Shown piece after piece: positions 1 through 5,786 of a stretch of 6,247 nt of DNA (position 1 is the first letter of the stretch; every line of letters starts with the position of its first letter). Source of the DNA: Bacillota bacterium (GTDB lineage Bacteria > Bacillota > Clostridia > Oscillospirales > Acutalibacteraceae); contig JAEWRF010000239.1 of assembly GCA_023460155.1 (NCBI GenBank), positions 1-6,247 on the forward strand, in the 5' to 3' direction. A program made the position numbers and the translations under genes. The notes below the pieces were generated by a model, which made no database searches, was not told where the DNA came from, and worked only from the letters and a program-made list of their open reading frames with translations.

Positions 1-195
1 CTCTGCGCGCAGGCAGGCGTCAAGCTGACCGGCGCCGGTGCTACATTCCCCTACGGCAAGGATCCTGACGACCGCAACATCCGCGTCGCACCGACCTTTC
101 CGCCGGTTGCGGAGCTGGAACAGGCAATGGACCTTTTTTGCATCTGTGTGCAGCTTGCCGCAGCGGAAAAGCTGCTCAGCGAGCAGAGCGTCTGA
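1..195 (+). CDS. Class I aminotransferase, C-terminal fragment (5' truncated)
   Basis: The frame is open from the first base and ends at TGA 193-195, giving 64 residues of a protein whose start lies outside the window. The fragment carries GAGATFPYGKDPDDRN followed by IRVAPTFPP and a final helix (CVQLAAAEKLL). This matches my knowledge of the C-terminal end of PLP-dependent fold-type I aminotransferases of the MocR/AspT-like group (Pfam Aminotran_MocR), common in Clostridia. The Arg in NIRVAP (codon 28, bases 82-84) sits where these enzymes place the arginine that binds the substrate alpha-carboxylate; this assignment is by position and is an inference. The PLP lysine and the whole large domain are off-window, so substrate cannot be judged; aspartate or another amino acid is possible. 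The hairpin just downstream separates it from secD, so it is probably a different transcription unit. Confidence 0.85.
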   Translation, partial: LCAQAGVKLTGAGATFPYGKDPDDRNIRVAPTFPPVAELEQAMDLFCICVQLAAAEKLLSEQSV

Positions 196-238
196 GCGGC
201 CGGACCACTCCGAAAGCCTTTGAAAAAGGAACCGCAAA

Positions 239-272
239 GAAAAGGGAGGAAGAGCAATCTTCCTCCCTTTTC
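239..272 (+). terminator. Hairpin terminator after the aminotransferase, possibly bidirectional
   Basis: A perfect 15-bp stem: GAAAAGGGAGGAAGA (239-253) pairs with TCTTCCTCCCTTTTC (258-272) around a GCAA tetraloop of GNRA type. The right arm carries CCCTTTT but no further T-run follows, so on the + strand the U-tract lies within the stem. Read on the minus strand, the stem is followed by TTTGCGG, giving a similarly U-rich end. It lies 43 nt past the aminotransferase stop and about 37 nt before the secD -35 box, the expected place for a terminator that insulates the two units. Confidence 0.8.
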
Positions 273-308
273 CAGTTGCAAAACTTCCAAATATCTGGGC
301 AAAAGCGA

Positions 309-337
309 TTGACTTTTTGGCGCAATCACAATATAAT
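309..337 (+). promoter_or_regulatory. SigA-type promoter for secDF
   Basis: The -35 box is TTGACT (309-314, 5 of 6 consensus) and the -10 box is TATAAT (332-337, 6 of 6), with the optimal 17-bp spacer. Transcription should start near 343-345, leaving a leader of about 50 nt before the secD ATG. No strong leader structure or riboswitch is visible. The quality of the match suggests strong housekeeping expression. Confidence 0.88.
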
Positions 338-380
338 TAGGGTTGTACGTCTGCGAAAATTCGCGGAAAACCAACATAAT

Positions 381-385
381 GGAGG
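381..385 (+). promoter_or_regulatory. Ribosome binding site deciding the secD start
   Basis: GGAGG lies 8 nt before ATG 394. It rules out the upstream in-frame TTG at 343, which falls at the predicted transcription start point and could not have its own binding site in this mRNA. Confidence 0.88.
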
Positions 386-393
386 ATTCACGC

Positions 394-1803
394 ATGAAGC
401 GAGTACGAAAACCAGTATTTTTCATCGTTGCCCTCCTCATTCTGTTTTTTACCTTCACATCTATCTTCGGGTTAAAGGCGAAAAACGGGGATAATTCGGT
501 CACCTATTTAAAGGGAGTCGGAGACATCCGGTGGGGAATTGATATTAACGGCGGCGTTGAGGCGACCTTTACACCGGCGACTTCGACCAAGGCGACCAAG
601 GACCAAATGGATTCCGCGGAATCGATCATCAAACTCCGCTTGATCAATTCCAACATCACAGACTACGAAGTATACACCGATTACAATCACGACCGCATCA
701 TTGTCCGCTTCCCTTGGAAGAACGGGGAGAAGACGTTTGATCCGCAGACTGCGATCGACGAACTCTCCGCTACGGCAATGGTGACCTTCCGTGAAGGTAT
801 GGAATATACCACACAGACGACCGGCTCGGACGGACAACCCGTCTACAAGACCCCGAAGGGGACGACGGCTTCCAGCATCATCCTGCAGGGCGCTGACATC
901 AAGAGCGCAAAGCCTGAGATGACGCAGGATCAGACGACAGGCCAGTCGACTTACGCGGTTTCGCTGGTGCTGAGCGACAGCGGCAAGCAGAAATTCGCGG
1001 ATGCGACGCAGCGCCTTCAGGGCCAGATTATTTCCATCTGGATGGACGACACAATGATTTCCTACCCGAAGGTGGACAGCGTCATTACAGACGGCAAGGC
1101 ACAGATCAGCGGAACCTTTACGGCGGCGGAAGCTTCTTCCCTTGCCAATAAAATCAACGCCGGTGCCCTTCCGTTCAAGCTGACGACGACCAGTCTCAAC
1201 ACCATCAACCCGACGCTCGGCAAAACTTCGCTGAACGCCATGCTGGTCGCAGGCATCATCGCCTTTATTCTGGTCAGCCTGTTCATGCTTTTTGTATTCC
1301 GGCTGCCCGGCTTCGTGGCGATTCTTTCCCTGCTGGGCCAGATCGCACTGATGTTTGCGGCGGTTTCCGGCTATTTCGGGTTTATCAACAGCTTTACGCT
1401 GACACTCCCCGGTATCGCCGGTATCATACTCTCGGTCGGCATGGGCGTTGACGCCAATATTATTACGGATACGCGTATCAAAGAGGAACTGTGGGCTGGG
1501 AAAACGCTGGATACGGCAATCGTAAGCGGCGATGAAAACAGTTTTGCCGCCATCTTCGACGGCAACATCACAACCATCATTGTTGCATTGATCCTAATGC
1601 TTGTGTTTGGCCCGACCAATATTCTTTCCGCAATCTTCGGTGCTTCGACCACCGGTTCCATTTATTCCTTTGGCTATACCCTGCTGCTCGGAAACATTGG
1701 CAACTTCATCTTTGGTGTGTTTACCACCAGAGCGATGACGAAATCCCTTTCCGGCTTTAAAGTTTTTCGGAATAAGTGGTTGTATGGAGGGCCGAAGGAA
1801 TGA
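394..1803 (+). CDS. secD: Protein translocase subunit SecD
   Basis: SecD pairs with SecF in the cytoplasmic membrane and uses the proton gradient to help pull exported proteins through SecYEG at the outer face. The 469-residue product starts at ATG 394 (GGAGG 8 nt upstream). Predicted layout: TM1 about residues 8-28, a large extracytoplasmic P1 region about 40-275, then five TM segments (about 282-302, 304-326, 338-356, 391-412, 420-445). Family landmarks are RWGIDINGGVEATF (46-59), AGALPFKL (256-263), VGMGVDANIITDTRIKEE (348-365) and DGNITTIIVALIL (389-401). Asp353 in VDAN corresponds by motif to the proton-path Asp340 of Thermus SecDF. The segment after VDAN reads IITDTR instead of the common VLIFER, probably lineage variation. 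The stop overlaps the secF start (ATGA), so the two are translationally coupled. No yajC lies immediately upstream, unlike in many bacteria. Identity is very sure. Confidence 0.97.
   Translation: MKRVRKPVFFIVALLILFFTFTSIFGLKAKNGDNSVTYLKGVGDIRWGIDINGGVEATFTPATSTKATKDQMDSAESIIKLRLINSNITDYEVYTDYNHDRIIVRFPWKNGEKTFDPQTAIDELSATAMVTFREGMEYTTQTTGSDGQPVYKTPKGTTASSIILQGADIKSAKPEMTQDQTTGQSTYAVSLVLSDSGKQKFADATQRLQGQIISIWMDDTMISYPKVDSVITDGKAQISGTFTAAEASSLANKINAGALPFKLTTTSLNTINPTLGKTSLNAMLVAGIIAFILVSLFMLFVFRLPGFVAILSLLGQIALMFAAVSGYFGFINSFTLTLPGIAGIILSVGMGVDANIITDTRIKEELWAGKTLDTAIVSGDENSFAAIFDGNITTIIVALILMLVFGPTNILSAIFGASTTGSIYSFGYTLLLGNIGNFIFGVFTTRAMTKSLSGFKVFRNKWLYGGPKE
1786..1790 (+). promoter_or_regulatory. 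Ribosome binding site for secF, inside the end of secD
   Basis: GGAGG sits 9 nt before ATG 1800. It supports this start over the in-frame GTG at 1776, which would add eight residues that do not resemble SecF. Confidence 0.85.
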
Positions 1804-2915
1804 AAACTTTTCATATGCATTTCTATGAAAATCGAAAGATTTTCTTTACCATTTCCCTTGGCATTATGGCAATCGGCCTCATTTTCAACATCATTTTCGG
1901 CGTCAAGCTCGATATCCAGTTTACGGGCGGCGCGATGATCAAATACTCCTATGTCGGCGATATCGACCAGGCAAAAGTGGAGAGCACGGTAGAGAATCTG
2001 GTCAAGCGCGATGTTTCCGTCACGATCAACCAAAATATTCAGGCGGGGGGCGCCAAGTCGCAGAGCGATGTGACGATTTCCTTTGCCGGCACCCAGTCGC
2101 TGACCCTTGACAATCAAAAGGCGATTCAGGCCGCGTTGGCCAAGGAATATCCGAACGCGAACTTCCAGATCGTCGAGTCCAGCTCGGTTAACCCGTCGAT
2201 GGGCCAGAGCTTCTTTGTAAAATGCCTTGTTGCGGTATTTATTGCCTTCATCCTGCTGGACATTTATATCGCACTTCGGTTCCGCAAAATCGGCGGTACG
2301 GCGGCGGCAATTTTCGCAATTGTTGCCCTGCTGCACGATGTCGCAATGGTGTATTTCACCTTTGTTATCGCGGGGATTCCGCTGAACGACAGCTTTATCG
2401 CCGTTGTTCTTACCATTCTCGGCTACTCGCTGAACGATACCATCGTCGTGTACGACCGTATCCGTGAAAACCGCAGGCTGCTCGGCCTGAAAGCGGGCTA
2501 CGGCCAACTGGTAAACCTCAGTATCAACCAGACCTTTACCCGTTCCGTTTACACGGCGGGATGCACGTTCCTCTCCATTGCAATTGTGTTTGTCGTCGGC
2601 AGCTTTTACAATCTGTCCACAGTAACCACATTTGCTCTGCCAATGATGATGGGCATTCTCACCGGCTGCTATTCCTCCATTTGCATTGCCGGTCCGCTGT
2701 ATGTTATGTGGGAAAACCACAAGCTGAAGGAGAAGGTTGCCGTCGCAGCCAAAGCGGAAGCGGAAAAACCGCAGAAAGCTGCAAAGCCTCTGCCGGCGGC
2801 CGCTCAGGAATCCACAGACGGATCTGCTCCGGCCGCTCCGAAGGCGCCATCCGCGGCTCCTGCAAAGAACGCGCAGGCACCTGGCAAGCCGAAGCCCAAA
2901 AAGAGAAAGAGATAA
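1800..2915 (+). CDS. secF: Protein translocase subunit SecF, with a basic Ala/Pro/Lys-rich C-terminal tail
   Basis: Partner of SecD in the membrane complex that uses the proton gradient in late protein export. The 371-residue product has TM1 about residues 14-34, IQFTGGAMIKY (39-49; the usual motif is DFTGG), a small P4 outer domain about 40-130, then five TM segments between about 138 and 303. GYSLNDTIVVYDRIREN (208-224) is the family signature. Asp213 and Arg248 (in INQTFTR) match by motif Thermus SecDF Asp637 and Arg671, which are important for proton movement. After the last TM segment, residues about 305-371 form a low-complexity tail rich in Ala, Pro and Lys, ending in KPKPKKRKR. It should be cytoplasmic and disordered, and is longer than in typical SecF; contact with ribosomes or anionic lipids is only a guess. 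The gene overlaps secD by 4 nt and ends 12 nt before a terminator. Confidence 0.97.
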   Translation: MKTFHMHFYENRKIFFTISLGIMAIGLIFNIIFGVKLDIQFTGGAMIKYSYVGDIDQAKVESTVENLVKRDVSVTINQNIQAGGAKSQSDVTISFAGTQSLTLDNQKAIQAALAKEYPNANFQIVESSSVNPSMGQSFFVKCLVAVFIAFILLDIYIALRFRKIGGTAAAIFAIVALLHDVAMVYFTFVIAGIPLNDSFIAVVLTILGYSLNDTIVVYDRIRENRRLLGLKAGYGQLVNLSINQTFTRSVYTAGCTFLSIAIVFVVGSFYNLSTVTTFALPMMMGILTGCYSSICIAGPLYVMWENHKLKEKVAVAAKAEAEKPQKAAKPLPAAAQESTDGSAPAAPKAPSAAPAKNAQAPGKPKPKKRKR

Positions 2916-2927
2916 CCGAATTTTTTG

Positions 2928-2957
2928 CCGGCGTGCCGCAGGGTACGCCGGTTTTTT
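2928..2957 (+). terminator. Rho-independent terminator of secDF
   Basis: CCGGCGTGCC (2928-2937) pairs with GGTACGCCGG (2942-2951), giving 10 bp with one G-U pair and a GCAG loop, followed directly by six T residues (2952-2957). It starts 12 nt past the secF stop. This is a textbook form and ends the secD-secF unit before the hprK promoter. Confidence 0.93.
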
Positions 2958-3006
2958 GATCCGCTCCCGCACGCCGGGCCCACGGACAACTTTTTGCCGG
3001 AATTGC

Positions 3007-3035
3007 TTTAAAGTTCCGGGCGGTTGCGATATAAT
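3007..3035 (+). promoter_or_regulatory. SigA-type promoter for the hprK-PHP-murB-rapZ unit
   Basis: The -10 box is TATAAT (3030-3035, 6 of 6). At a 17-bp spacing lies TTTAAA (3007-3012), a weaker -35 box with 4 of 6 consensus bases. The expected transcription start is near 3042, about 38 nt before the hprK ATG. The -35 box sits inside a dyad (CCGGAA 2997-3002 and TTCCGG 3014-3019) that could be an operator. The strong terminator just upstream makes an independent promoter here necessary. Confidence 0.75.
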
Positions 3036-3079
3036 AAATCATATGAGAATCCTATAACAAACGGAAAGCAGGAATCAAA

Positions 3080-4045
3080 ATGGCTACGCAGTATACCGTC
3101 CCGCTCTCAAAGGTAATTAAAGAGCTTGCGCTCAGTGAAATCAGCATGCCGGTCAGCCCGGACGAAATCCTTGTTTCCTCCATGGATGTCAACCGGCCCG
3201 GTCTTGAGCTGAACGGCTTTTACGATTATTACGATACGAGCCGGATCGTTATCTTCGGAAATGCGGAAACCGCGTATTTGAATTCCATTTCCGCCGAGCG
3301 GCGGAAAATTGTGCTGAACGATATTTTTTCCCAGAAGCCTCCGGCAGCCATCATCGCGCGCGACCTGAAGCCGCTGCCGGAACTTGTGGAAGCCACCCGG
3401 TGCAACGGGGTGCCGCTCCTGAGCACGGCGGATACGACCAGCAGCCTTGTCGCCGCGCTGGTTTCGTTCATGAACGTGGAGCTGGCACCGCGCATCACGC
3501 GCCACGGCGTGCTGGTTGAGGTTTACGGCGAGGGGATCCTTCTGGTGGGAGACAGCGGCGTCGGCAAAAGCGAGACGGCAATCGAACTGATCAAGCGGGG
3601 CCACCGGCTGATTGCGGACGACGCGGTCGTCATCCGCCGTGTTTCGGCGAAATCCCTCGTGGGCGAAGCCCCGGACAACATCAAGCATTTTATTGAGCTG
3701 CGGGGCATAGGTATTATCAACGCCCGCCGGATCTTCGGCATGGGCGCCGTCAAGCTGACGGAGAAGATCGACATGGTCATCAACCTTGAAATCTGGGATA
3801 ACCAGAAGGTCTACGACCGCATGGGCATCGACAGCGAATATACCGAAATTCTCGGCATCCGCGTTCCGGTGCTGACCATTCCGGTAAAACCGGGCCGCAA
3901 CCTCGCCATCATCATCGAAGTTGCGGCGATGAACAACCGCCAGAAAAAGATGGGCTACAACGCAGCGGAGGAACTGCTGAAAAACCTTGGAATGGATATT
4001 TCCACCATGCAGCAGACGGAGAAAAAAACGGATCTCGATTTTTAA
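3080..4045 (+). CDS. hprK: HPr kinase/phosphorylase
   Basis: This bifunctional cytoplasmic enzyme phosphorylates the PTS carrier protein HPr on Ser46 with ATP or pyrophosphate, and removes that phosphate by phosphorolysis. In Firmicutes, HPr-Ser-P with CcpA governs carbon catabolite repression. The 321-residue product has the usual length. An N-terminal domain (about 1-130) precedes the P-loop kinase domain. Landmarks are RHGVLVEVYG with His142 (141-150), Walker A GDSGVGKS (157-164), the acidic pair Asp180-Asp181 in ADDAV, the HprK signature ELRGIGIINAR (206-216), Arg247 in YDRMG, and the loop IPVKPGRN (267-274). All expected catalytic residues appear present, so it should be active in both directions. 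Start ATG 3080 is preceded by a weak AGGA (3070-3073) at 6 nt, the poorest binding site in the window. HPr itself is not encoded here. The PHP gene follows after 62 nt with no terminator. Confidence 0.97.
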   Translation: MATQYTVPLSKVIKELALSEISMPVSPDEILVSSMDVNRPGLELNGFYDYYDTSRIVIFGNAETAYLNSISAERRKIVLNDIFSQKPPAAIIARDLKPLPELVEATRCNGVPLLSTADTTSSLVAALVSFMNVELAPRITRHGVLVEVYGEGILLVGDSGVGKSETAIELIKRGHRLIADDAVVIRRVSAKSLVGEAPDNIKHFIELRGIGIINARRIFGMGAVKLTEKIDMVINLEIWDNQKVYDRMGIDSEYTEILGIRVPVLTIPVKPGRNLAIIIEVAAMNNRQKKMGYNAAEELLKNLGMDISTMQQTEKKTDLDF

Positions 4046-4107
4046 GAAACCGTTTTGGATGCGGATGTACAAAAATTATTGAATGAAACAGGAACAGGGA
4101 GCAAAGA

Positions 4108-4848
4108 ATGAAGCTGATAGCGGATACACACATGCACACGGTTGCCTCAACGCATGCATACTGCACTCTTACGGAAATGGTACATGCCGCCGGTGAAGCC
4201 GGGATGGCTGCCGCGGCGGTCACCGATCACGGGAAAAACATGCCGGGCTCGCCGGGGAAATGGTATTTTAAAAATCTGGTCGTCGTGCCGCGGTACCTCG
4301 AAAACGTTCTCGTTCTGCGCGGGGAGGAAGCCAATGTCCTTGATTTCGAGGGCACGCTGGACGTTGACCCCGAGGATCTGGAAGGGCTGGACTGGATTGT
4401 CGCGTCCATCCACGCGGGCTGCATGACGGAAGGTGAGCCGACCGTGGAAAAGGTTACCAATGCCTACCTGAATCTCGCGAAAAATCCGCTTGTGAACGTG
4501 ATCGGCCACAGCGGATCGCAGAAATACGCATACGATTACGAAACGGTTCTGCCGGAATTTGGCCGGAACGGGAAACTGGTGGAGCTCAACGAGAGCACGT
4601 TCACCGGACGGAAAAAATCCGTGCCGAACTGTGCAAAGATCATGCGGCTCTGCAAAAAGTTCGGGGTTCCGATTATCGTGAACAGTGACGCGCATTTTTC
4701 CACCCAGGTGGGTCGGTTTGAACAATCACTCCGCCTGCTCGCGGAGATTGATTTCCCGGAGGAGCTTGTCGTCAATTCGAGCGCGGAACGGTTCCGCGCC
4801 TACCTGAAACAGTATACCGGCGTTTTCAGCGACCCCAGCGTCATTTGA
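4108..4848 (+). CDS. PHP-domain metallohydrolase, YcdX-like putative phosphatase
   Basis: A cytoplasmic PHP (polymerase and histidinol phosphatase) superfamily protein of 246 residues, about the size of Escherichia coli YcdX (245). All the expected metal ligands of a trinuclear site can be read: His8 and His10 (DTHMHT), His16 (STHAY), His41 (TDHG), Glu73 (RGEEANVLD), His102 (SIHAG), His134 (IGHSG), and Asp194 and His196 (NSDAH). Their spacing closely matches the YcdX pattern as I recall it, so it is probably a catalytically competent phosphatase or phosphoesterase. The physiological substrate is not established for this subfamily, and histidinol phosphatase is less likely because no his gene is nearby. 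Start ATG 4108 has AGGGAG (4096-4101) 6 nt upstream. It sits 62 nt after hprK and 14 nt before murB, so it is very likely in the same operon. Its 3' end carries a 19-bp inverted repeat (4781-4799). Confidence 0.93.
   Translation: MKLIADTHMHTVASTHAYCTLTEMVHAAGEAGMAAAAVTDHGKNMPGSPGKWYFKNLVVVPRYLENVLVLRGEEANVLDFEGTLDVDPEDLEGLDWIVASIHAGCMTEGEPTVEKVTNAYLNLAKNPLVNVIGHSGSQKYAYDYETVLPEFGRNGKLVELNESTFTGRKKSVPNCAKIMRLCKKFGVPIIVNSDAHFSTQVGRFEQSLRLLAEIDFPEELVVNSSAERFRAYLKQYTGVFSDPSVI
4781..4799. repeat. Inverted repeat within the 3' end of the PHP gene
   Basis: GCGCGGAAC (4781-4789) and GTTCCGCGC (4791-4799) are perfect reverse complements around a single G. In RNA this would fold as a 7-bp stem with a 5-nt loop. 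No T-run follows. It encodes residues around 225-231 of the PHP protein, and lies 63 nt before the murB start codon. Confidence 0.7.
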
Positions 4849-4852
4849 AATC

Positions 4853-4857
4853 GGAGG
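4853..4857 (+). promoter_or_regulatory. Ribosome binding site deciding the murB start
   Basis: GGAGG lies 5 nt before ATG 4863. It favours that ATG over the in-frame TTG at 4845, which overlaps the PHP stop, would place this motif inside the coding region, and has no binding site of its own. Confidence 0.85.
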
Positions 4858-4862
4858 AGCGC

Positions 4863-5771
4863 ATGGACGAGATCAGGCAGTTTGGAGAATACGCGAAGGA
4901 GCTCGGGTGTGAGGTGCGGTATGACGAGCCCATGAGCCGCCATACCACCTTCCGGATCGGCGGGCCGGCCGACGTCTATCTCGTCGCGCCGGACAGCGCC
5001 GCCCTGCGGAAACTTTGCAAAAAATCCGGAGAACTGGGCGTTCGCGTCGTGCCGCTCGGCAACGGCTCCAACACCCTGGTGCGGGACGAAGGGGTCCGCG
5101 GCGCCGTGATTGCGCTCGGAGAAGGCTTCCGAAAAATTGAAGCGGTTGGAAACGCTTCGATTGAATGCGGCGCGGGGGTATCGCTTGCCCGCCTGTGCAG
5201 CTTTGCCCGCGACTGTTCCCTGACCGGGCTGGAATTTGCCTGGGGAATTCCGGGATTGGTCGGCGGGGCCGCTTTTATGAACGCGGGGGCCTACGGCGGC
5301 TCCATGTCCGAGGTCATCGCGGCCTGCTCCCATGTGACTCCCTCCGGCGAAGCGGGCGCTCTGCGCAGAGCGGAACTTTGCTTCGGCTACCGGCACAGTG
5401 CTTACGCGGAAAACGGGTGCTTTATCACCTCCGTCCGGGTTGCCCTGCAGCCCGGACGGAGTGAAACGATCAGCGCCGCTATGGATGACCTGTACAGCCG
5501 GAGAAAAGAAAAGCAGCCGCTGGAGCTGCCCAGTGCGGGCAGCGTGTTCAAGCGGCCGGAGGGCCATTTTGCCGGTACGCTGATCGAACAGTGCGGCCTG
5601 AAGGGGCGCCGTGTCGGCGGCGCGGAGGTCAGCGGGAAGCATGCGGGCTTCATTGTGAATATGGGAGGGGCCACGTGCGGAGACGTGCTGGCCCTGATTG
5701 AAGTGATCCGGGAGACTGTTCTGCGTGAAACGGGCGTCGCCCTGGAGTGCGAAGTGAAAACGCTTGGGTAG
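4863..5771 (+). CDS. murB: UDP-N-acetylenolpyruvoylglucosamine reductase (MurB)
   Basis: MurB is a cytoplasmic FAD enzyme that reduces UDP-GlcNAc-enolpyruvate to UDP-MurNAc with NADPH, the second committed step of peptidoglycan precursor synthesis. The 302-residue product reads through all family motifs: HTTFRIGGPAD (27-37), PLGNGSNTLVRD (64-75, FAD binding), GIPGLVGGAAFMNAGAYGG (128-146), GYRHSAY (175-181) with the active-site Arg177, PSAGSVFKRPEGHFAG (223-238) with the proton-donor Ser227, and the C-terminal ECEVKTLG (295-302) with the catalytic Glu297. Length and motifs fit the shorter type II MurB of Firmicutes, which lacks an extra segment found in the E. coli type. It follows the PHP gene by 14 nt and precedes rapZ by 15 nt. 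Two strong inverted repeats lie inside the gene (5357-5372 and 5429-5461), between the coding regions for the FAD domain and the Ser227 motif. Confidence 0.97.
   Translation: MDEIRQFGEYAKELGCEVRYDEPMSRHTTFRIGGPADVYLVAPDSAALRKLCKKSGELGVRVVPLGNGSNTLVRDEGVRGAVIALGEGFRKIEAVGNASIECGAGVSLARLCSFARDCSLTGLEFAWGIPGLVGGAAFMNAGAYGGSMSEVIAACSHVTPSGEAGALRRAELCFGYRHSAYAENGCFITSVRVALQPGRSETISAAMDDLYSRRKEKQPLELPSAGSVFKRPEGHFAGTLIEQCGLKGRRVGGAEVSGKHAGFIVNMGGATCGDVLALIEVIRETVLRETGVALECEVKTLG
5357..5372. repeat. Perfect 16-bp palindrome inside murB
   Basis: CGCTCTGCGCAGAGCG is its own reverse complement with no spacer. In RNA it could form a 6-bp stem with a GCGC loop. It encodes residues around Ala165-Ala170, a poorly conserved stretch just before the GYRHSAY motif. 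Confidence 0.7.
5429..5461 (+). repeat. Strong 15-bp hairpin inside murB
   Basis: CTCCGTCCGGGTTGC (5429-5443) pairs with GCAGCCCGGACGGAG (5447-5461) around a CCT loop. All 15 positions pair, 14 as Watson-Crick pairs and one as U-G. The sequence after the stem (TGAAACGATC) has no T-run, so it is not a normal intrinsic terminator. It codes for Thr189 to Glu201, a region without known catalytic residues. Confidence 0.8.
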
Positions 5772-5786
5772 AATCCGGGAGGAACT

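Noticed and set aside
353..364. GCGAA-AA-TTCGC dyad in the secD leader
   Set aside because: The arms are only 5 bp with a 2-nt centre, giving at best a 4-bp RNA stem; too weak to call an operator or leader structure.
343..393. In-frame TTG at 343 as an alternative secD start adding 17 residues
   Set aside because: It falls at the predicted transcription start and has no ribosome binding site in the mRNA. ATG 394 has GGAGG at 8 nt and gives a normal SecD N-terminus (basic residues then TM1).
2893..2915. CCCAAAAAG near the secF stop as a possible frameshift slippery site
   Set aside because: The bases are in frame as CCC AAA AAG, not in the X XXY YYZ phase needed for -1 slippage. The only downstream structure is the terminator after the stop, and no meaningful frame extension follows.
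1674..2972. Long open frame on the minus strand opposite the end of secD and all of secF (432 codons)
   Set aside because: It is a shadow of well-identified genes. Its translation is Arg/His-rich and low in recognisable motifs, it runs through the secDF terminator, and it matches no family I know.
3107..4072. Minus-strand open frame opposite hprK (321 codons)
   Set aside because: HprK on the + strand is certain from its motifs. The antisense product has biased composition and no known domain.
4046..4107. Possible internal promoter before the PHP gene (TTGGAT at 4055-4060)
   Set aside because: No acceptable -10 box lies at 16-18 bp. The gap looks like an intra-operon spacer.
4800..5642. Minus-strand open frame opposite murB (280 codons)
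   Set aside because: The + strand encodes full MurB with all motifs. Long antisense frames are expected in GC-rich coding DNA.
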